Shown here piece by piece: positions 25,966 through 34,712 of a DNA stretch of 64,000 bases (the stretch's first letter is position 1; the number at the start of each line of letters is the position of its first letter). This DNA comes from Dolichospermum flos-aquae CCAP 1403/13F (lineage in GTDB: Bacteria; Cyanobacteriota; Cyanobacteriia; Cyanobacteriales; Nostocaceae): contig NZ_CP051206.1 of the NCBI RefSeq assembly GCF_012516395.1, positions 2,834,501-2,898,500 on the forward strand. The letters are read 5' to 3'. A program made the position numbers and the translations under genes. The notes under the pieces were generated by a model, which saw only the letters and a list, made by a program, of their open reading frames with translations, was not told the DNA's origin and searched no databases.

Positions 25966-26387
25966 AAATTGTATTTGATACCAATATTGTTCTTGATATT
26001 TTGCTAGAGCGTGAGCCTTTCGTTAGCTTCTCTATTAATTTATTTAATGCTGTTGAGCAGCAAATTATTCAAGGTTATCTTTGTGCGACAACGATAACTA
26101 CGATTGATTATTTGTTAACTAAATCAATAGGAAACCAGTCAGCCAAGGTTTCTATTAATCAATTGCTTAATTTATTTGCGATTGCAGAGGTTAATGATGT
26201 GATATTGAAAGCGGCGATAAATTCAGATTTTTCTGATTTTGAGGATGCTGTTTTATATCATTCAGGCATTTATGCGGGTGTTGATGGTTTTGTAACTCGA
26301 AATAGCCAGGATTTTAAAACTGCTAGTTTGCCTATTTATAGTCCAACTGAATTACTCAGCATTATTCAAGAAATAAAGCATGACTGA
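25962..26387 (+). CDS. PIN-domain RNase toxin (VapC-like)
   Basis: The 141-residue product begins MKIVFDTNIVLDILLEREPF, with the first catalytic Asp of the PIN fold at residue 6. Further acidic residues are in DFSDFEDAVLYHSG and the final Asp lies in FVTRNSQDFK. PIN toxins cleave RNA, often tRNA or rRNA. The TTG start overlaps the antitoxin stop by 4 bp, so translation is coupled. It belongs to the PIN_3-like branch common in cyanobacteria. The target is unknown. Confidence 0.85.
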   Translation: MKIVFDTNIVLDILLEREPFVSFSINLFNAVEQQIIQGYLCATTITTIDYLLTKSIGNQSAKVSINQLLNLFAIAEVNDVILKAAINSDFSDFEDAVLYHSGIYAGVDGFVTRNSQDFKTASLPIYSPTELLSIIQEIKHD

Positions 26388-26422
26388 CAGTATTTTATTA
26401 CAACTTTTAGACAATATCAAAC

Positions 26423-27091
26423 ATGACTAATTTACCAAAAGGATTAATCGTTTCCTGTCAAGCGCCTGTAAACTCCCCATTACATGATCCTTATATCATT
26501 GCCGCAATGGCACAAGCAGCAGTGAATAATGGGGCTGTAGCAGTGAGAATTGACACATCTATACATATCCAAGCCGTGCGGAAAAAAGTCCAAGTTCCCA
26601 TTATCGGACTTTGGAAACAAGTAATAACTGGTTCTGATGTATATATTACACCACAGTTTCATCATGCTGTGGCCGTAGCCGCAGCAGGTGCAGATATTAT
26701 TGCCATAGATGCTACTACTAGAAATCGTCCTGGTGATGAAAAGTTAGCAGATATTATTACTCTGATTCATCAGCAATTAAATAAGCCAGTTATGGCAGAT
26801 GTAGATACCTATGAAGCTGCACAATTAGCTGTGAATGCAGGTGCAGATCTTGTGGGAACTACTCTATTTGGCTATACTGCCCAAACTAAAAATTTCTCTC
26901 CTCCTGGTTGGGAATTACTCACCCAAATCATCGAAAATCTCAATACTTTTGTGATTTGTGAAGGTGGTGTTTCTTCACCAGAAATGGCGAGAAAAGCCTT
27001 AGATTTAGGGGCTAATGCTGTGGTTGTGGGTGGGGCAATTACCGGAATTGATTTGTTAGTTAAAGCTTATATTTCTACATTAGAAAATTAA
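26423..27091 (+). CDS. nanE: Putative N-acetylmannosamine-6-phosphate 2-epimerase
   Basis: The 222-residue TIM-barrel protein matches NanE: GLIVSCQAPVNSPLHDP at the start, AVRIDT, VPIIGLWK, IIAIDATTR, MADVDTYEAAQLAVNAGAD and CEGGVSSPEMARKALDLGA for the phosphate site. It interconverts ManNAc-6-P and GlcNAc-6-P in amino-sugar metabolism. No other sialic-acid genes are nearby, so its role in this organism is probably in hexosamine recycling. It starts 35 bp after the PIN toxin gene on the same strand, which may be coincidental. Confidence 0.9.
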   Translation: MTNLPKGLIVSCQAPVNSPLHDPYIIAAMAQAAVNNGAVAVRIDTSIHIQAVRKKVQVPIIGLWKQVITGSDVYITPQFHHAVAVAAAGADIIAIDATTRNRPGDEKLADIITLIHQQLNKPVMADVDTYEAAQLAVNAGADLVGTTLFGYTAQTKNFSPPGWELLTQIIENLNTFVICEGGVSSPEMARKALDLGANAVVVGGAITGIDLLVKAYISTLEN

Positions 27092-27095
27092 ACTT

Positions 27096-27200
27096 ACAGC
27101 ACTTCCCGGTGTTATGAGGTACATATCTAGCGGGCAAGATGCCCACACTACAAGAGTTTCATGATTCAACTTTGTACCTCATAAGAGCGGAAACTGCTGT
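27096..27200. repeat. 105-bp MITE-like element, copy A
   Basis: Terminal inverted repeats begin ACAGCACTTCC and end GGAAACTGCTGT, each followed inward by a TATGAGGTAC block. An internal hairpin contains GCGGGCAAGATGCCC. An inverted full-length copy lies at 33168-33272 and a truncated copy at 49508-49567. It has no coding capacity. Confidence 0.85.
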
Positions 27201-27253
27201 ATCTGTAAGAGTTTAGCAATGTTCATTGGTGTCAATTTAAGCTCAAATCTTTA

Positions 27254-27372
27254 CTATATCTCGTTCCTAGACTCTGACTAGGAATGCAGTTGATGAGCCT
27301 CCACCTCCAAGTCTTATTGAAAGCAGAGCCTTCTAGCCCACATTCTCAGTCTCTGGCTGGGAACGAGATAAC
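27254..27372. repeat. Dispersed repeat with TATCTCGTTCC ends
   Basis: The element runs from TATATCTCGTTCCTAG to CTGGGAACGAGATA, a 13-bp imperfect terminal inverted repeat, with a second internal TCTGACTAGGAATGC motif. This structure is typical of non-coding mobile repeats. After it, CTCCGTGACCTCTGTGCCTC is another widespread filler repeat. Confidence 0.7.
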
Positions 27373-27488
27373 CCTCATTTCTCCGTGACCTCTGTGCCTC
27401 TGTGGTTCGTTATTCCCTGGCGTATCTGATTTCATCTCTATTTCATCTAAGGTTGGCATCCTTAGAGATGAACAGTATTTGGCTATTA

Positions 27489-28583
27489 ATGATGGTTACT
27501 TACTCCCCAGCACTAACTCTGAAAACTAGCTTACCAGCATCACCGCTATTTGCCACGGTGACAGAAGCATTAGGTAAAGTTCCCATTGTCCGATTAAATC
27601 GAATTCACCCCACTTGTGAAGATCATCATTTATATCTCAAATTGGAATCTTGTAATCCTGGTGGGAGTATTAAGGAAAAAAATGCAGATTATCTTGTCAA
27701 TGAAGCCGAAAAACAAGGTTTATTGCGAACAGGTGGAACAATTGTTGAATCTAGTTCTGGCAACTTTGGGATTGGGTTAGCAATTGTAGGCGCAACTAAG
27801 GGATACAGGGTGATGATTGTGATTGATGCCAAAACCCCTGTAACAATGCGAAGAATGCTTACTGCTTATGGTGCAGAATTGGTAGAAGTGCCTTTGAGTG
27901 AGGCTGATAGTCAGGGTTCAATGCAGGTGGCAAGAATGGCAAAAGCCCAGGAATTAGCTGCAAATATTGCTGGTGCTTGGTATCCCTGTCAACATAAAAA
28001 TCCTAGTAATACTGATGCCCATGCAATTTGGACAGCGCGGGAAATTGAAGCTGCTTTTGGCGGTGCGCCGGATGCTATAGTGATTGGAGTCAGTACAGCC
28101 GGACAGTTAGGCGGTATCAGTCGCTATTTTAAACGGTATTATCCCCAAACAAGAATTATCGGTGTAGATGTGGCAGGATCGGCGATTTTTGGGACTCCCA
28201 GACACCCCTATAAGATGACTGGACTGGGTTTATCTTTCGTTCCCCCCAATTTTGACCCGCAAATGTTAGACGCGGCTTATAGCGTGGATGATGGTTTGGC
28301 GTTTTCTGTTTGTCATGGTTTGGCCAAACAGGAAGGTATGCTTTTAGGTGCTTCCACTGGTGCAATTGTGGCTGCTGCTTTAGCTGATACTCAAAGATTT
28401 ACTACACCCCAAACTATGTTACTACTTAATCCTGACCGGGGCGATAGGTATTTAGAAACAGTTTACAATGCCGATTGGTTAACAGCACAAAATATCAACA
28501 TCCTTCAACATTCCCATCTCACAGCAGCAATTGCTAATCTTCTACCTGTACCATTGGATATTGTTGGTAGGAGTCAAGAGTGA
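27489..28583 (+). CDS. PLP-dependent cysteine synthase-like enzyme (SbnA/CysK family)
   Basis: From ATG 27489 the product has 364 residues. The frame is open further up to 27402, but that part is repeat-derived. The PLP-Lys is in SCNPGGSIKEKNA, and SSSGNFGIGLA forms the usual phosphate/substrate loop (S-S-G-N). VIGVSTAGQLGGISRYFK and GVDVAGSAIFG are also typical. The sequence is closer to SbnA-like 2,3-diaminopropionate synthases than to housekeeping CysK (KEKNA rather than KDR), but the exact donor and product cannot be told. It overlaps the exporter gene by 4 bp, so the pair probably makes and exports one compound. Confidence 0.75.
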   Translation: MMVTYSPALTLKTSLPASPLFATVTEALGKVPIVRLNRIHPTCEDHHLYLKLESCNPGGSIKEKNADYLVNEAEKQGLLRTGGTIVESSSGNFGIGLAIVGATKGYRVMIVIDAKTPVTMRRMLTAYGAELVEVPLSEADSQGSMQVARMAKAQELAANIAGAWYPCQHKNPSNTDAHAIWTAREIEAAFGGAPDAIVIGVSTAGQLGGISRYFKRYYPQTRIIGVDVAGSAIFGTPRHPYKMTGLGLSFVPPNFDPQMLDAAYSVDDGLAFSVCHGLAKQEGMLLGASTGAIVAAALADTQRFTTPQTMLLLNPDRGDRYLETVYNADWLTAQNINILQHSHLTAAIANLLPVPLDIVGRSQE

Positions 28584-29875
28584 AATTACAAGAATCTCAA
28601 TCAGTTAGTTTAGGGACGTTATGGCGGGAATTTTTGCCTTTATCCCTCAGTGATGTAACTATGACCTGTGGTGATCCGATGATGACTACTACCTTAGCTC
28701 ATCTTCCTGATGCTCAAATTAACTTAGCGGCTGTAGGTATTGCTAAATCTTTGGCGATATTTTTTGAAAGTCCAATTATTATGATTTTGCACGCTGCTAA
28801 TGCTTTAGCGGGTTCTCAAGATTCACGCAAAGCATTATGGCGATTTACATTATTGGTAGGTGGAGGATTAACTTTTTTATTAAGTTTGTTGGGACTACCG
28901 ATCATATTTAATTTTGTCGGTGTGAGTCTGTTGGGTATTCCCTCGGCAATGTTAGCTACAGTTAGTCAAGTATTATTACTAATGGGCGGTTGGCCATTTG
29001 CGATCGCTTGGCGGCGTTATTTTCAAGGACTATTAATTTATCATGGTCAGTCCGGTGCTGTGGCTAAAGCCAGTATTTTCAGGTTATTGACTTTAGCCGT
29101 AATCCTCACATTCGGGTTTTTCTACCAAATATCTGGGGGCGTAATTGCTGGCTTAGGGCTTATGGGCGGGGTGATAGTCGAGGCTATCGTTGTTACAATT
29201 TTTGCCCGTCGCAGTGGGGCAATTTTACCACCACAAATAGAACAACCTAATTTACCTCGCAATTTAACGCAGGTATGGAAATTCTATTTACCCCTAGCTA
29301 ATTCGATGATGGTGATTTGGGGCGGAAGGGCGATATTAATCAGCATTCTTGCCCGCGCTGAAGATGCGACAATTGCCATTGCAGCTTGGTCTGCGGCTTG
29401 GGGGTTAGTGCTGGTAATTGCCAATTCTACCCGTATGGTACAGCAAATGGTGATTAAATATCGCCATCAAGTTAGCGATCGCCAACTGCTGACTTTTGCT
29501 ATCAGCGTAGGTGCTGCTTGTTCGACTGTACTATTATTAATGAGTTTAACACCCATAGGCGATCGCATTGTGCAAAGTTTTATCGGTAATGATCTTACCT
29601 TAGCTAAAAGTATTAAACCAGTTCTGTTGATTTGTGCCATCGTGCCATTATTTGTGGCTTTACAGAATGCAATTCAAGGTTTTTTAGTCAGTGAAAATCG
29701 GACAGGTCATGTGAATCTATCTACATGGTTAGGAACAGGAACTTTATTGATAATTACCACTTTTGCTATTAACAAGGGCATGAATGGGGCAATGGCAGCC
29801 GCTATTGCCATGATTACATCTATGTTAGTTGAAATTAGCTGTTTACTTTGGAAAAGAGGGGCAAAATCACAGTAA
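28580..29875 (+). CDS. MATE/flippase-like multidrug or metabolite exporter
   Basis: The 431-residue protein starts with GTG overlapping the upstream stop (GTGA). About 12 hydrophobic helices are visible, with the repeated two-half layout of the MOP superfamily (VTMTCGDPMMTTTLAHLP near residue 26, LANSMMVIWGGRAILISILARAED at about 230). It is probably an inner-membrane exporter for the product of the PLP enzyme. Its last 41 bp overlap the 3' end of the convergent histidine kinase gene. The substrate is unknown. Confidence 0.75.
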   Translation: MKLQESQSVSLGTLWREFLPLSLSDVTMTCGDPMMTTTLAHLPDAQINLAAVGIAKSLAIFFESPIIMILHAANALAGSQDSRKALWRFTLLVGGGLTFLLSLLGLPIIFNFVGVSLLGIPSAMLATVSQVLLLMGGWPFAIAWRRYFQGLLIYHGQSGAVAKASIFRLLTLAVILTFGFFYQISGGVIAGLGLMGGVIVEAIVVTIFARRSGAILPPQIEQPNLPRNLTQVWKFYLPLANSMMVIWGGRAILISILARAEDATIAIAAWSAAWGLVLVIANSTRMVQQMVIKYRHQVSDRQLLTFAISVGAACSTVLLLMSLTPIGDRIVQSFIGNDLTLAKSIKPVLLICAIVPLFVALQNAIQGFLVSENRTGHVNLSTWLGTGTLLIITTFAINKGMNGAMAAAIAMITSMLVEISCLLWKRGAKSQ

Positions 29876-31151
29876 ATGTACTGCCGTGATTAATAGAACT
29901 TTCTACTTCTAATTTGCCTTTGTGAGTTTGGACAATTGCTAAAGCGATCGCTAAACCTAATCCAGATCCTCCTGTATGACGAGAACGATCTGCATTAACT
30001 CGATAAAAGCGATTAAAAATGTGGGGAATATCTGAAGTAGGAATACCAATACCTGTATCTTTGATAGTAATTAAACCTTGATGATCATTAGTTGTCAGAT
30101 TAATTTTTACTTCCCCAGATTCAGGAGTGTATTTAATAGCATTACTAACTAAATTCAACAACATTCGATAAATTTGACCTTCATTACCTTGAATATAGAA
30201 ATAAGATTCAATCGGAATATTACTAGATAATAAAACTTGGGCATTCATGGCTACTGGCATTAATTCTTCTTCCACATCTGCCACTAAATCATTTAAACAA
30301 ATTTCCTGCAATTTTGCTTCTTGTAAACCACTTTCTACCCTAGACAATAATAACAAATCCTGTGTTAAAGTTACTAATCTTTTGATTTGTCTCTCCAAAG
30401 CTTTTTGAGTTTCTTGATTAATTGAATTTGTTTCGACAATTGTTTGTAAAGATGTAATCGGAGTTCTTAATTCATGGGCTGCGTCAGCCGTAAATTTTTG
30501 TAATTGTTGATAGGATTTTTCAATTGGTCGCATTGCTAAACCTGCTAACCACCAACCAGCACCACCAATTAAGATCATAGAAAAGGGAACACCCAATCCT
30601 AATAACCAATGTAGACTATTCATATAGTCATTTAATCGTTGTATAGATCGCCCTACTTGTAAGTATCCCCACAATTGATTCCCTTTGATTTTTAAGGGCA
30701 TTAAATGTAAATGATATAGTTCACCATTGCGATTTTGAATATCGTAAGAATGATGAATTTGTAGATTAGGAGGAAACTCATCGGGATTATTACCAATAGC
30801 TGCAATTACTTCTCCTGATAGTGTTAAAAACCGGAGATAATATCCTTCTGATAATAAACCCAGTAACTCTGATTCTGATTTAATTGGTAAACAAGATTTT
30901 TGTTTAAAACAAATTCCTGGCAAAGATTTCTGAGTTGTAATAGATAATTCTCCAGGAACTTTTAACTCTGTCTTTAATTTATCCTCAAATACCTTGCCAA
31001 AAACTTCTAACTCTCGATCAACAGTGCGAGTAAAAGCTTGAATCATCACAATATGAGCAACATAACCACATATTAATAAAGTTGCACCCATAAAACCAGC
31101 ATAGGTAATAGCTAATTTTAACCGAGAATTATTAAAGATTGAGTTATTCAT
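29835..31151 (-). CDS. rppB: Sensor histidine kinase of an RppB/NrsS-like two-component system
   Basis: The 438-residue protein has a TM helix at about 12-34, a periplasmic sensor domain of about 150 residues with two Cys (GICFKQKSCLP), and a second TM near 183-205. A HAMP-like short linker follows, then the HisKA domain with the phospho-His in AADAAHELRTPITSL. The N box is NLVSNAIKYTPESG, the G boxes are DTGIGIP and GGSGLGLAIA. The periplasmic Cys pair could bind metal. It lies 111 bp downstream of its response regulator. The RppB name is by resemblance; related cyanobacterial pairs sense Ni, Cu or redox. Confidence 0.85.
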   Translation of the reverse strand: MNNSIFNNSRLKLAITYAGFMGATLLICGYVAHIVMIQAFTRTVDRELEVFGKVFEDKLKTELKVPGELSITTQKSLPGICFKQKSCLPIKSESELLGLLSEGYYLRFLTLSGEVIAAIGNNPDEFPPNLQIHHSYDIQNRNGELYHLHLMPLKIKGNQLWGYLQVGRSIQRLNDYMNSLHWLLGLGVPFSMILIGGAGWWLAGLAMRPIEKSYQQLQKFTADAAHELRTPITSLQTIVETNSINQETQKALERQIKRLVTLTQDLLLLSRVESGLQEAKLQEICLNDLVADVEEELMPVAMNAQVLLSSNIPIESYFYIQGNEGQIYRMLLNLVSNAIKYTPESGEVKINLTTNDHQGLITIKDTGIGIPTSDIPHIFNRFYRVNADRSRHTGGSGLGLAIALAIVQTHKGKLEVESSINHGSTFTVILPLFSKVNS

Positions 31152-31175
31152 CCGATTTGATATTTTGTAAATAGA

Positions 31176-31239
31176 AGATCCCCGACTTCTTTTTTATCTT
31201 GTTAATAAATGATCAATTAATGTCAGAAGTCGGGGATCT
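31176..31239. repeat. Dispersed hairpin repeat, copy 1
   Basis: Arms AGATCCCCGACTTCT and AGAAGTCGGGGATCT enclose a 34-bp loop between the response regulator and kinase genes. The same arms recur at 55338-55370 and 59934-59966. In an operon gap it could stabilise or attenuate the message (inference). Confidence 0.85.
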
Positions 31240-31262
31240 CAACCCTGGTAACACACCATCTA

Positions 31263-31949
31263 TTATCCACAAAAACGATAACCAAAACCTCGCATAGTTT
31301 CAATAGCTTTAGGAAAACCACATTCTAATAATTTACGTCTTAGTAATCTCACTTGTGCAGCCACAACATTACTCACTGTATCGCTTTCAAAATCCCACAA
31401 TCTAGCGCGAATTTGTTCATGAGTTAGTATTTGTTCAGGATGCTGCATTAAATATTCTAGTAGTTGAAATTCTTTGGCTGTAAGGATAATTGGTAAAGAA
31501 GGTTCTAATCCTAAATTCACAACTGAAAAATTACTATAATCTAACATTAATGAACCTATTTGTAATTGCGGTGGTTGGAAATTTGGTAATCTTCTTTGTA
31601 ATGCCCTTACCCGTGCCAATAATTCTGCCATCCCAAAAGGTTTAACAAGATAATCATCTGCACCCGCATCTAAACCCGTAACCCGATCATTCATGCTATC
31701 TCTAGCTGTTAATAGCATAATTGGTAATTGATTTTTTTGCCCTCTTAATCTTTGACATAATTCCAATCCTGATAACTTGGGTAACATCCAATCTAAAATT
31801 GCAATTTCATACCTTTGTGGTACTGTATTCAGATAATCCCAAGCCCTTTGTCCATCTTCAACCCAATCTACTATATAATCACGCTGGGTAAGAGCATGAT
31901 GAATACTAGTTCCTAAATCATGTTCATCTTCAACTAATAATAACCGCAT
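31263..31949 (-). CDS. rppA: OmpR-family response regulator (RppA-like)
   Basis: The 228-residue protein has an N-terminal receiver domain: acidic pocket VEDEHD, phospho-acceptor Asp in IAILDWMLPKLSG (about residue 53), LLTARD, and Lys in DDYLVKPFG. The C-terminal winged helix is OmpR type (TAKEFQLLEYLMQHPEQILTHEQI, RGFGYRFCG). It precedes the kinase in the operon. The nearest named cyanobacterial relatives are RppA/NrsR. A DUF305 (copper-protein) gene remnant is immediately upstream, which hints at metal control. Confidence 0.88.
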   Translation of the reverse strand: MRLLLVEDEHDLGTSIHHALTQRDYIVDWVEDGQRAWDYLNTVPQRYEIAILDWMLPKLSGLELCQRLRGQKNQLPIMLLTARDSMNDRVTGLDAGADDYLVKPFGMAELLARVRALQRRLPNFQPPQLQIGSLMLDYSNFSVVNLGLEPSLPIILTAKEFQLLEYLMQHPEQILTHEQIRARLWDFESDTVSNVVAAQVRLLRRKLLECGFPKAIETMRGFGYRFCG

Positions 31950-32073
31950 ATATAAAAGTTATATTTAATAATACTAATTATTAAGGTGAATCAGATATGA
32001 AACTTTATCAATTCTTCCTCAATTATCGAGTCGAAAACACCCTAAAATTTTCGAGTCCGGTTTTCACAATGTT

Positions 32074-32232
32074 TTACAGAGGCTGGGACTTATACCAATT
32101 TTGATACCATTGTTCCATCTGCCTAATTTCCGCTGTTTGAGTTTTAATGATAGACTTGGCTAAATTACGGATTTGTGGTTTGGTAGTTTTTTTAGCAATC
32201 ATCTGCGACATTTGTACAGCCAACTGTAATTA
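32074..32232 (-). pseudogene. C-terminal remnant of a DUF305 (CopM-like) protein
   Basis: The minus strand reads LAVQMSQMIAKKTTKPQIRN then LAKSIIKTQTAEIRQMEQWY and ends QNWYKSQPL-stop. This is the typical DUF305 ending. An in-frame stop sits just upstream, and the N-terminal helices with Met/His copper ligands are missing, so only about 50 residues survive. DUF305 proteins in cyanobacteria bind copper in the periplasm and are commonly next to metal-sensing two-component genes. Confidence 0.7.
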
Positions 32233-32314
32233 TAGCTTTTCATGGCAGTATGAAATCAAGATGAAATGTTTTGTGATATTAACATTTCTTAATAAAACAA
32301 ACATCTATCAAATT

Positions 32315-33139
32315 TCAGCGGTTAAAAATTATCATTTCATTACCCACCACTGGACTCCGGGCAATTATTTTCTTTTGAGAATCAACAATTTCTAAATGGA
32401 TAAAATTCAGTTCTTGAGAACGTTGTAATATTTCCGCAGCTAGTTTATCCTGTTGGGATTTTTCCAGGTTATACCAAATATCACTAATTTTCACAGTTAA
32501 ATCGCTGGTACGGAAATTAGCTTGAAGAGGTTTTATGAGTTGAGAAATAATATTTTTGTCTTTGGTATTCTTAACAGAAATGCTAATTTCTGAAAACTGA
32601 TTTTCAATTGCTGCTAGTAAAGCTTGTTCAGGTGTTAATTCAATAACTGGAATTGGAGTTGGTTCAGTTTCTATAACTGGGGTTGGTATTACTTCCGGTT
32701 CGACAACTGGGGTTGGTATTACTTCCGGTTCTATAACTGATCTTGGGGGGATAACTTCCTCTACTGGGGGAACAGTTGCAACTTCAGCAGATTTAGGAAT
32801 AAATGTAAATGTACTTATCCCTATTGTCACCACAAAAATTACAGCAAAAATTCCTGTCAGCACCGTATCTGATACATTGTTAGATATATTTGATGGTAAA
32901 AATAAGCGGAATGTCCTTAAAAATCCATCCCAACGCGATAAAAAATTAGTTTTTTTCTGACTATTAGCAGGTGTTTCTGTCTCCAGTTTCACTACTGTAG
33001 TTTCTAAAACACCAATCGTTCCCCGCAAAACTTGGATAATTGTCGTTTTCCAAATTGGTTGATTTTTTTGATAAAGTATAGCTGCGGGTTCATTTCTTGA
33101 TTTTCTACGTTTTTCTCCTGACATGGAACTTTTACCCAA
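32315..33139 (-). CDS. Hypothetical membrane-anchored Pro/Glu-rich protein
   Basis: The function is not recognised. The 274-residue protein has a basic N-terminus (KRRKSRNE), a TM segment at about 95-112 (VLTGIFAVIFVVTIGISTF), a Pro/Val/Glu repeat linker (VIPTPVVEPE type, about 125-168) and an approximately 100-residue C-terminal domain. The C-terminal domain contains LTPEQALLAAIENQFSEIS, IKPLQANFRTSDLTVKISD and a closing IVDSQKKIIARSPVVG. The layout suggests a cytoplasmic N-terminus, an anchor and a periplasmic domain; it resembles other lineage-restricted cyanobacterial proteins. It stands alone, divergent from the phosphatase gene. Confidence 0.7.
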   Translation of the reverse strand: MGKSSMSGEKRRKSRNEPAAILYQKNQPIWKTTIIQVLRGTIGVLETTVVKLETETPANSQKKTNFLSRWDGFLRTFRLFLPSNISNNVSDTVLTGIFAVIFVVTIGISTFTFIPKSAEVATVPPVEEVIPPRSVIEPEVIPTPVVEPEVIPTPVIETEPTPIPVIELTPEQALLAAIENQFSEISISVKNTKDKNIISQLIKPLQANFRTSDLTVKISDIWYNLEKSQQDKLAAEILQRSQELNFIHLEIVDSQKKIIARSPVVGNEMIIFNR

Positions 33140-33167
33140 ATTAGCGAATCAAAAACAGAGAAAACAT

Positions 33168-33272
33168 ACAGCAGATTTCGCTCTAATGAGGTACAAACTT
33201 GAATTATGAAACTCTTGTAGTGCGGGCATCTTGCCCGCTACATAAGTACCTCATAACACCGGAAAGTGCTGT
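33168..33272. repeat. 105-bp MITE-like element, copy B (inverted)
   Basis: It is the same length as, and the reverse complement of, copy A, with ACAGCAGATTTCG and CGGAAAGTGCTGT ends. It sits in the divergent promoter region between the hypothetical protein and the phosphatase, where it could affect both. Confidence 0.85.
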
Positions 33273-33311
33273 ATTTTGACTATAATCATCTATTGTGCCA
33301 TTTAATGAATT

Positions 33312-34208
33312 ATGAATATTAGCCGTCGTCAATTTTTGTTTTTAAGTGGAATCAGCACCATAGGATCTGGATTTTTGGGTGGGAAATTATTAAATACAAA
33401 TTTTCTCATAGAATCAGCAGCAGCTAACCCACTTAAAAAAGACTTATTATTGCGTTTTGTCTCCGTTGCTGATACGGGAACTGGCACAAAAGGACAATAT
33501 GCTGTAGCTAATGCTATGAATTTTTATCATCAGCAAAATCCTTATAATTTGGTGATTTTAGCTGGTGATAATATCTATAATAATGGGGAAATTGAGAAAA
33601 TAAATGAGGTTTTTGAACGTCCCTATCAAGCTTTACTAAAAAATGGTGTCAAGTTTCATGCTTGTTTAGGTAATCATGATATTCGCACTGATAATGGCGT
33701 TCCCCAAGTTAAATACCCTGGTTTTAATATGCAGGGACGTTATTACACATTTAGTCAAAATAAAGTTCAGTTTTTTGCTTTAGATACTAATGGTAATGCT
33801 GATTGGAAAAATCAATTAGTTTGGTTAGATAAAGAATTAAGTCAGAGTAAAGCCCCTTGGAAAGTTGTTTTTGGTCATCATCCTATTTATTCATCTGGTC
33901 ATTATGGGAATAATAAAAGTTTTATTAAAACCTTTACTCCTTTGTTTAAAAAATACAATGTTCAGCTTTATATCAATGGCCATGAACATAATTATGAACG
34001 CACTCGCGCTATTGACGGAACTACCTATTTAATCTGTGGCGCTGGTGCAGGTAATCGTCCGGTTGGCCGTTCTCAATGGACAGAATATTCAACCAGTGAT
34101 TTGAGTTTTGCAGCCTATGATGTGTACGCAGATAGAATGGAAGTGAGTGGTATTGATACTAAAAATAGAATTTTTGATCGAGGTATAATTAACTTAAAAA
34201 GTGTTTAA
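33312..34208 (+). CDS. Tat-exported metallophosphoesterase (purple acid phosphatase-like)
   Basis: The 298-residue protein begins with a twin-arginine signal (SRRQFLFLSGISTIGSG). The calcineurin-like metal-binding motifs appear in order: ADTGTG near residue 51, GDNIYNNG near 80, GNHD near 120, FGHHPIYSSGH near 190 and NGHEHNYER near 225. These bind two metals and hydrolyse phosphomonoesters in the periplasm. The size and motifs resemble tartrate-resistant acid phosphatases. A phosphate-scavenging role is inferred; no Pho box was identified. It stands alone behind a MITE. Confidence 0.88.
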   Translation: MNISRRQFLFLSGISTIGSGFLGGKLLNTNFLIESAAANPLKKDLLLRFVSVADTGTGTKGQYAVANAMNFYHQQNPYNLVILAGDNIYNNGEIEKINEVFERPYQALLKNGVKFHACLGNHDIRTDNGVPQVKYPGFNMQGRYYTFSQNKVQFFALDTNGNADWKNQLVWLDKELSQSKAPWKVVFGHHPIYSSGHYGNNKSFIKTFTPLFKKYNVQLYINGHEHNYERTRAIDGTTYLICGAGAGNRPVGRSQWTEYSTSDLSFAAYDVYADRMEVSGIDTKNRIFDRGIINLKSV

Positions 34209-34314
34209 TGAAAGGAGTCAGGACTCAGGAGTTAGAAAGAAGAAAGAAAAGAAGTATAATCAAAAAACTTTTCCTTCCCCTGTTTCCTGTTCCCTGTTCC
34301 CTATTCCCTGCTAT

Positions 34315-34551
34315 TTAGTAATGGTTGAGGTTGATTCCTGCTTCTTTTGCCATTGCGTCTAAACCTTTAAATTCTAAGGTTTTGATGGCTTTGGTGGAAA
34401 GTTTCAATTTCACCCAACGGTTACCAGCAGCCCACCAAACCCGCTTGTTTTGCAGATTAACGTGTTGTAGACGGTTGGTGTGACGGTTGGAGTGGGAAAC
34501 GGAACAAGCGTTATTGGCTTTTTTACCAGTTAGTTGACAACGACGGGACAT
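34315..34551 (-). CDS. rpmB: 50S ribosomal protein L28
   Basis: The 78-residue protein starts [27 protein letters not shown] and has the conserved [22 protein letters not shown] segment. It is a structural protein of the large ribosomal subunit. The length is normal. It lies downstream of htpG on the same strand with a 160-bp gap that contains a hairpin repeat. Confidence 0.96.
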   Translation of the reverse strand: MSRRCQLTGKKANNACSVSHSNRHTNRLQHVNLQNKRVWWAAGNRWVKLKLSTKAIKTLEFKGLDAMAKEAGINLNHY

Positions 34552-34662
34552 AATAAGTATCTCCTAGAGTGTTATTTAAAGACAACCTTTCCATTATATC
34601 TGCAAACCAGGCTAGATGACTGGAAAACATTGGCAAAGGCAAGAACCAAAATATAAGCCCGT

Positions 34663-34690
34663 GTAGAGACGTTCCATGGAACGTCTCTAC
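34663..34690. repeat. Hairpin repeat GTAGAGACGTTCC
   Basis: This is a perfect palindrome-like hairpin, GTAGAGACGTTCCATGGAAC followed by GTCTCTAC, between htpG and rpmB. A near-identical copy is at 55711-55738. It could act as a transcription pause or terminator, but lacks a T run. Confidence 0.8.
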
Positions 34691-34712
34691 TACAACATTT
34701 ACCAGCAGATGT

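Noticed and set aside
26376-26427. A 16-codon frame (MTDSILLQLLDNIKHD) between the PIN toxin gene and nanE
   Set aside because: It is very short, without its own ribosome-binding site, and could be chance or a relic of another antitoxin gene.
31176-31239. Hairpin as a terminator between the response regulator and kinase genes
   Set aside because: The same arms recur at two unrelated places, the loop is long and no T run follows; it is a dispersed repeat.
32147-32395. Plus-strand open frame of 82 codons
   Set aside because: It lies opposite the DUF305 relic and the end of the hypothetical membrane gene, with no ribosome-binding site or recognisable motif.
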